Assembly: GCA_963974055.1 (NCBI GenBank)
Contig: CAXBCP010000053.1
Location: forward strand, 1-18,370
Origin: CAXBCP01 sp963974055
GTDB lineage: Bacteria > Pseudomonadota > Alphaproteobacteria > MPNO01 > UBA830
Direction: 5' to 3'
DNA length: 18,370 nt
The position numbers and the translations under genes are program-made. Below the pieces are notes generated by a model, which was given only the letters and a program-made list of their open reading frames with translations, ran no database searches and had not been told where the DNA came from. This document shows positions 14,045-18,370 of this stretch, one piece after another. Each line of letters begins with the position of its first letter. Position 1 is the stretch's first letter.

Positions 14045-15232
14045 ATGAAAACGAAGCTTTTGGTTGCAGCCGCAGCCGTTGCTCTGTTCGCGGCGCCTGC
14101 CGCCCAGGCCGACACAGTCAAGATCGGGTTTATCAATACGTTCTCCGGCAACCTCGCCATTTTCGGCAAACACCAGAAGGATGCCGTGGAACTCGCACTC
14201 GATCAGCTTGGACGCAAGCTCGGCGGTCTCGACGTCGAAATGGTCTATGGTGACGATCAGGCCAAGCCCGACGTCGGCCGGCAGGTTGCGGTTGAAATGC
14301 TGCAGAAGGACAGGGTCGATTTCGTTACCGGCATGATCTGGTCCAATGTCCTCGCGGCGGTTCAGAACGTCGTTCTGAAGAACAAGAAATTCCTGATCGG
14401 CACGAATGCCGGTTGGTCGAACATGGCGGGCAAGGATTGTCACCCGCTGTTCTTTTCGACGTCCTGGAACAATGACCAGACGCCCGAAGCGATGGGCAAG
14501 CTGATGAGCGACGAGAAGATCAAGAATGTCTTCGAAGTTTCGGTCAACTACCAGGCCGGCAAGGACATGCTCAAAGGCTTCGAGCGTTATTATAAGGCCG
14601 ACACCGCAGGCCGGATTCTCGTCCGCCTCGGTCAGACCGACTACCAGGCCGAAATCTCGCAGATCCGCGCGGCCAAGCCGGGCGCCATCTTCGCGTTTCT
14701 GCCGGGCGGCATGGGACTTGCCTTTACCAAGCAGTACCGGGCTGCCGGTCTGGACATCCCGTTCTACAGTGCCTTCACGATCGACTGGCTGACGCTTAAG
14801 GCGCATGGCAAAAACGCGATCGGCACCTATCACACGAATTTCTGGGACATCGACAGCAAGCACCCCCAGAACCAGAAATTCCTGACGGGCTTTATCGAGA
14901 AATACGGCTACCATCCGTCAAGCTACGCAGCGCAGGCGTATGACATGCCGTTCCTGCTCAATGATGCGATCAACGCGGTCAAAGGCGATCTGAGCAATCA
15001 GAAGGGCATGATGGAGCAGATGGAAAAGGCCGAGTTCCCGACGGTGCGGGGCCACATGGCGTATAATTTCAATCACGTTCCGATTCAGAACTTCTACAAG
15101 CGCGAAGTAATTGCTGATGCCGACGGAAACCCCAAGATCGTGACACGCGGCATTGTGTTTAAGGACCACAAGGACGCCTATTCCAAGGCGTGCAAGATGG
15201 ACAAGAAGAAGAAAAAACTTAAGCTCAACTAA
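14045..15232 (+). CDS. ABC transporter substrate-binding protein, HAAT type, aromatic-acid-like branch
   Basis: This 395-residue protein has a signal peptide (1-22, cleavage AQA-D) followed by a type I periplasmic-binding fold. KIGFINTFSG and GKHQKDAVELALDQLG open the first lobe. VYGDDQAKPDVGRQVAVEM, GMIWSNVLAAV and NNDQTPEAMG follow, then the second lobe with YQAGKDMLKGFERYY. The GDDQxKPxVGxQ, WSNV and NDQTPEAMG combination resembles the Rhodopseudomonas CouP/RPA1789 group that binds phenylpropenoid and other aromatic acids, more than LivJ/LivK. That ligand guess is inference. No lipobox is present, so it is a free periplasmic protein. The C-terminus is strongly basic, with five consecutive lysines near KACKMDK. 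GGGGAG lies just upstream of the ATG. A hairpin follows the stop, then the two permease genes. Confidence 0.94.
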   Translation: MKTKLLVAAAAVALFAAPAAQADTVKIGFINTFSGNLAIFGKHQKDAVELALDQLGRKLGGLDVEMVYGDDQAKPDVGRQVAVEMLQKDRVDFVTGMIWSNVLAAVQNVVLKNKKFLIGTNAGWSNMAGKDCHPLFFSTSWNNDQTPEAMGKLMSDEKIKNVFEVSVNYQAGKDMLKGFERYYKADTAGRILVRLGQTDYQAEISQIRAAKPGAIFAFLPGGMGLAFTKQYRAAGLDIPFYSAFTIDWLTLKAHGKNAIGTYHTNFWDIDSKHPQNQKFLTGFIEKYGYHPSSYAAQAYDMPFLLNDAINAVKGDLSNQKGMMEQMEKAEFPTVRGHMAYNFNHVPIQNFYKREVIADADGNPKIVTRGIVFKDHKDAYSKACKMDKKKKKLKLN

Positions 15233-15265
15233 CCCTTTCGCCGGCATCTTTGCCGGTACAAAATG

Positions 15266-15299
15266 CACCGGGCGCGCGACAGATGGCGGGCGCCCGGTG
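15266..15299 (+). terminator. Rho-independent-type hairpin between binding-protein and permease genes
   Basis: CACCGGGCGC (15266-15275) and GCGCCCGGTG (15290-15299) form a perfect 10-bp stem, followed at once by TTTCTTCATTT. A smaller hairpin CCGGCA-TCTT-TGCCGG lies just before it (15241-15256). In transporter operons such an element usually lets part of the transcripts stop, giving an excess of binding protein over membrane subunits. Confidence 0.7.
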
Positions 15300-15392
15300 T
15301 TTCTTCATTTCACGACACCGAAACCGGCACCAGGCTGGATAGGGTTCACGTCCGCGAGGGGCAATGCGACAAACTAAATCTGGCGACGCGCT

Positions 15393-16316
15393 ATGACTGC
15401 GCAGCTACTGCTTGAACAGACGTTGAACGGAATCCAGTTCGGCGTATTCCTTTTCCTGATCGCTGCCGGGCTGACGCTTGTGTTCGGTATCATGAACATG
15501 GTGAACCTGGCACACGGGTCGCTTTATATGATGGGCGCGTATTACGCGATGACGTTCGTCCATCTGACGGGATCTTTCCTGCTGGCGCTGGTTCTGACGA
15601 TCCCCTGCGCTCTGCTGACGGGCATCGTTCTTGAAATCATCGCGCTCCGAACACTCTATAACCGTGATCATATGGATCAGGTGCTCGCAACATTCGGGTT
15701 GATACTTTTCTTCAACGAACTGGTGCGCCTGGTGTGGGGGGCGGAAGCACAATCCATGCCGATGCCGCCGATGTTCGACGGCACGGTTGAGATCATCCCC
15801 GGCGTGCCTTATCCGGTTTTCCGCTTGATCATCATCCTGGTCGGTGTCCTCATGGCCATCTTCCTGTTCTTTCTTATTGCGCGGACGCGGATCGGAATGC
15901 TTATCCGTGCGGGCGCCAGCAACCGCACGATGGTCAGCGCGCTCGGGATCAATATCCGGCTTCTCTATACGCTGGTGTTCGGTCTTGGCGCGGCGCTCGC
16001 GGGCATTGCGGGTGCAATGGCGGGGCCGATCCTGTCGGTCGAGCCCGGGATGGGTGAGGAAATGCTGATCCTCGCTTTTGTTGTCATCGTCGTCGGGGGG
16101 ATCGGTTCGATCCGCGGCGCGGTCGTCGCGGCGATTATCGTCGGGGTGGTGGAAACCGTCGGTCGCTCGACGCTTCCCTATCTGCTCAGCCAGATCGTCT
16201 CGTCGGATCAGGCGCAGACAGCCGGGCCGGCCATTGCTTCGATGCTGATCTATGTCCTCATGGCGGGTGTTCTTTTCTTCAAACCGGAGGGGCTGTTTCC
16301 GGCCCGCACGGGTTAG
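15393..16316 (+). CDS. livH: Branched-chain-amino-acid-type ABC transporter permease (LivH family)
   Basis: This 307-residue inner-membrane protein has about eight hydrophobic spans. The family's N-terminal LLLEQTLNGIQFGVFLFLIAAGLTLVFGIMNMVNLAHGSLYMMGAYYA is present, with the signature GLTLVFGIMNMVNLAHG. A cytoplasmic loop (RTRIGMLIRAGASNRTMVSALGIN) corresponds to the EAA-type ATPase contact. The C-terminal helix ends FFKPEGLFPA. No clear Shine-Dalgarno precedes the ATG at 15393; only TCTGGCGACG is present. The liv name denotes the family. The true cargo follows the binding protein and may be an aromatic acid. The stop is 4 bases before the next gene. Confidence 0.95.
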   Translation: MTAQLLLEQTLNGIQFGVFLFLIAAGLTLVFGIMNMVNLAHGSLYMMGAYYAMTFVHLTGSFLLALVLTIPCALLTGIVLEIIALRTLYNRDHMDQVLATFGLILFFNELVRLVWGAEAQSMPMPPMFDGTVEIIPGVPYPVFRLIIILVGVLMAIFLFFLIARTRIGMLIRAGASNRTMVSALGINIRLLYTLVFGLGAALAGIAGAMAGPILSVEPGMGEEMLILAFVVIVVGGIGSIRGAVVAAIIVGVVETVGRSTLPYLLSQIVSSDQAQTAGPAIASMLIYVLMAGVLFFKPEGLFPARTG

Positions 16317-16320
16317 CCTT

Positions 16321-17268
16321 ATGCTCAATAAAGTAAAAATTGCGGTCCTGTTGGGGACGTTTGTCGCCCTGATCATCATTCCGCCCATTCTGCATGCGAT
16401 AGATCAGCCGTTCTACCTCGCGCTCGCGTCACGCATCATGATCTTTGCGATCGCCGCACTCAGCCTCGATCTCATACTGGGGTACGGCGGATTGGTCAGT
16501 TTCGGGCATGCCGCCTATATCGGTCTCGGCGCGTATGCGGTGGCGATCCTGAACTTCTACGAGATCGATAATGGATACCTGCACCTATTCGTCGCGATTG
16601 TCGGTTCGGGCATAGTCGCCGCGCTGATCGGGGCTATCTCCCTCAGGACGGGCGGTCTCTATTTCATCATGATTACGCTCGCCTTCACGCAGATGCTGTT
16701 TTTTCTGGGCATCAGCCTCGAGGAATATGGCGGCGATGACGGCATCAACACGTCGCGCAGCGTCTTCGGCGAGTGGATCGACATGGACGACAACACGTCG
16801 CTCTATTACGTCATCCTGTTCCTGCTTGTGGCATGTACGCTCATATCCTGGCGTTTGGTCAATTCCCGGTTCGGCATGGTCATTCGCGGCAGCCATTCCA
16901 ACGAAGCGCGCATGACGGCGATCGGGTACCCGGTGTTCCGTTACCGGTTGGTGGCGTTCATTATCTCGGGAGCGATCTGCGGTGTGGCAGGCTTTGCGCT
17001 GGCCAACCTGACCGAATTCGTAACGCCGTCCTTCATGCACTGGACCCGGTCGGGCGAGATCATGATTATGGTTCTGCTCGGCGGTATGGGGTCGTTATTC
17101 GGGTCGGTTCTGGGCGCGGCAGCCTATCTCCTGCTCGAGGATGTCCTGTCAGGCATCACCCAGCACTGGTGGATAATTTTCGGGCCGACGCTGGTAATCA
17201 TAATTCTGTTCGCCAAGAAGGGGTTGTGGGGGCTGTTACCCGGCCGGGAGGACATGTCCGATGACTGA
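16321..17268 (+). CDS. livM: Branched-chain-amino-acid-type ABC transporter permease (LivM family)
   Basis: This 315-residue inner-membrane protein partners LivH. Typical features are LILGYGGLVSFGHAAYIGLGAYAVAIL, LRTGGLYFIMITLAFTQM, and the ATPase-contact loop RGSHSNEARMTAIGYPVFRYRLVAFIISGAICGVAG. The C-terminus is KKGLWGLLPGRED. The start MLNKVKIAVLL at 16321 is preferred, 4 bases after the livH stop. The frame is open from 16252, but the extra 23 residues would overlap livH and are not family-like. No strong ribosome site lies directly upstream, so translation is probably coupled to livH. The 3' end overlaps livG by 8 bases. Confidence 0.95.
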   Translation: MLNKVKIAVLLGTFVALIIIPPILHAIDQPFYLALASRIMIFAIAALSLDLILGYGGLVSFGHAAYIGLGAYAVAILNFYEIDNGYLHLFVAIVGSGIVAALIGAISLRTGGLYFIMITLAFTQMLFFLGISLEEYGGDDGINTSRSVFGEWIDMDDNTSLYYVILFLLVACTLISWRLVNSRFGMVIRGSHSNEARMTAIGYPVFRYRLVAFIISGAICGVAGFALANLTEFVTPSFMHWTRSGEIMIMVLLGGMGSLFGSVLGAAAYLLLEDVLSGITQHWWIIFGPTLVIIILFAKKGLWGLLPGREDMSDD

Positions 17269-18034
17269 TCCGATTCTTAAAGTCGAAAACCTTGTAAAGA
17301 CATTCGGCGGTGTTACCGCGACGGATAATGTCAACTTCGATGTGATGCCGGGCGAAATCCACGCTGTAATCGGGCCGAACGGTGCTGGCAAGACGACCTT
17401 CGTCGCCCAGATATCCGGAATGCTCAAGTCGGATTCCGGCAGCATCACGTTCGACGGACGCAACATCTCGCGGCTCAATACCCCTCAGCGCTCGCATATC
17501 GGCCTGGCGCGCTCGTTCCAGATCACCAGCGTATTCAAGGATTTCACCGCGCTGGAAAATGTCGCGCTGTCATTTCAGGCGCATGCGGGACACAGTTTCC
17601 GGTTCTGGAAAAGGGCGGCGACCGATCCGAAACTGACCGAACCCGCCCGCAAGGTGCTCGAAGATGTCGGGCTCGGTGACCGGGCCCGTGTTCTTGCGGG
17701 AAATCTGGCGCACGGCGAACAGCGCCAGCTCGAAATCGCCATGGCGCTCGCCACGGGGCCGAGAATGCTCATGCTCGATGAACCGACAGCGGGGATGGGC
17801 ACCGAGGAATCCGAGCAGATGCGCGATTTTCTCATGAATTTGAAAGGGCAGTATTCGATGCTGCTGATCGAGCATGACATGGATACGGTCTTCGCGCTTG
17901 CAGACCGCGTAACGGTGCTTGTTTACGGGCGTGCGATCGCAACCGGAACGCCGGAGGAAATTCGCAACAATGACGAGGTGCGCGCCGCGTATCTTGGCGA
18001 AGACGATATAAAAGAGGTGACGACCGGTGCTTGA
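17261..18034 (+). CDS. livG: ABC transporter ATP-binding protein (LivG family)
   Basis: This 257-residue nucleotide-binding subunit has Walker A GPNGAGKT (38-45), Q-loop Q87 (RSFQIT), signature LAHGEQ (149-154), Walker B MLMLDEP (D173, E174) and the switch His205 in LLIEHDMD. The signature is LAHGE rather than LSGGQ, so the usual Ser is Ala150; variants of this kind occur in LivG proteins. The C-terminal VLVYGRAIATGTPEEIRNNDEVRAAYLGED is standard for the family. GGGAGG precedes the ATG at 17261 inside the end of livM. It forms a heterodimer with LivF to drive transport. Confidence 0.96.
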   Translation: MTDPILKVENLVKTFGGVTATDNVNFDVMPGEIHAVIGPNGAGKTTFVAQISGMLKSDSGSITFDGRNISRLNTPQRSHIGLARSFQITSVFKDFTALENVALSFQAHAGHSFRFWKRAATDPKLTEPARKVLEDVGLGDRARVLAGNLAHGEQRQLEIAMALATGPRMLMLDEPTAGMGTEESEQMRDFLMNLKGQYSMLLIEHDMDTVFALADRVTVLVYGRAIATGTPEEIRNNDEVRAAYLGEDDIKEVTTGA

Positions 18035-18370
18035 GGTCAAAGATATCGAGACGTCCTATGGGACCAGCCAGGTCCTGTTCGGCCTGTCGTTTTCCGTCAA
18101 GGACGGCGAAGTCGTCTCGCTGCTCGGCCGCAACGGCATGGGCAAGACGACAACCATCCGCTCGCTGATGGGGATGGTGCCGATCCACGGGGGTTCGATC
18201 ATGTTCGAAGGTCAGGAACTTAAGAACATGAAGGATTACAAGATTGCCCAGCTCGGGCTGGGACTTGTGCCCGAGGGACGCCAGATATTCCCGAACCTGA
18301 CCGTACGTGAGAACCTGATAGCGACTGCGTCCAATCGTTCCGGTACCGACCAGCCGTGGACCGTCGATGC
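18027..18370 (+). CDS. livF: ABC transporter ATP-binding protein (LivF family), 5' part
   Basis: This is the first 114 codons of the second nucleotide-binding subunit; the rest lies beyond the window. It opens with (GTG)LEVKDIETSYGTSQVLFGL, Walker A GRNGMGKTT (34-42), MGMVPIHGG, and the LivF-typical LGLVPEGRQIFPNLTVRENL. The GTG start at 18027 is chosen because it overlaps the livG stop by 8 bases, exactly like the livM/livG junction, and the Walker A spacing is normal. GAGGTGA lies upstream as a ribosome site. Confidence 0.95.
   Translation, partial: MLEVKDIETSYGTSQVLFGLSFSVKDGEVVSLLGRNGMGKTTTIRSLMGMVPIHGGSIMFEGQELKNMKDYKIAQLGLGLVPEGRQIFPNLTVRENLIATASNRSGTDQPWTVD

Noticed and set aside
13838..14914. 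358-residue open frame on - opposite the binding-protein gene
   Set aside because: It overlaps two well-supported genes and has no domain or ribosome site.
15405..16388. 327-residue open frame on - opposite livH
   Set aside because: Its extremely Asp/Arg/His/Gln-rich product is the usual antisense image of a membrane protein gene.

Overview
The window is GC-rich (roughly 60-65% by eye) and densely coding. Its gene content points to an alphaproteobacterium, most likely a Rhodospirillales-like free-living heterotroph. The indicators are an IalB-family protein, a DUF6635-like protein, a malonyl-CoA-decarboxylase-like fragment, a BKACE enzyme, many stand-alone oxidoreductases and an aromatic-type Liv ABC transporter. 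The taxonomic call is inference; no rRNA or marker gene is present. No tRNA, rRNA, CRISPR array, insertion sequence or integrase was seen. No gene-free stretch exceeds 300 bases; the longest are 10703-10984 and 9745-10015.

Left third (1-6622): a catabolic patchwork. The 3' end of a BKACE (beta-keto acid cleavage enzyme) gene is followed by a Rieske non-heme iron oxygenase on +. A MetE-like (UROD/MetE superfamily) protein on - is divergent from a cytosolic GlcG/HbpS-like protein on +. On -, a GMC-family flavin oxidoreductase is followed by a 3-hydroxyisobutyrate-dehydrogenase-like protein, probably as one operon. A glutathione transferase is divergent from the GMC gene. Several convergent pairs abut with 0-19 bases between stop codons and no intrinsic terminator.

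Middle (6628-10702), all on -: an unrecognised 353-residue protein with an AT-rich leader, a Gfo/Idh/MocA oxidoreductase, a short-chain dehydrogenase lacking two of four catalytic residues, and a secreted protein with a PEP-CTERM-like anchor. The secreted protein gene is preceded by a textbook sigma-54 (-24/-12) promoter, the strongest regulatory signal in the window.

Right-middle (10985-13911): a CRP-like regulator lies downstream of an IalB-family periplasmic protein on -. A DUF6635-like membrane-associated protein is divergent from ialB. An AT-rich 45-base island separates it from a convergent 151-residue protein that looks like the N-terminal helical domain of malonyl-CoA decarboxylase without the catalytic domain.

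Right end (14045-18370): a branched-chain-amino-acid-type (HAAT) ABC transporter operon on +. It holds a binding protein, a strong hairpin that could attenuate readthrough, two permeases and two ATPases, the last cut by the window edge. The binding protein resembles the aromatic-acid (CouP/RPA1789-like) branch rather than classical LivJ/LivK. Together with the Rieske oxygenase, GST and dehydrogenases this suggests uptake and breakdown of aromatic or lignin-derived acids, but that link is inference. The most rewarding leads are the sigma-54-driven surface protein, the degenerate SDR and the orphan decarboxylase domain.
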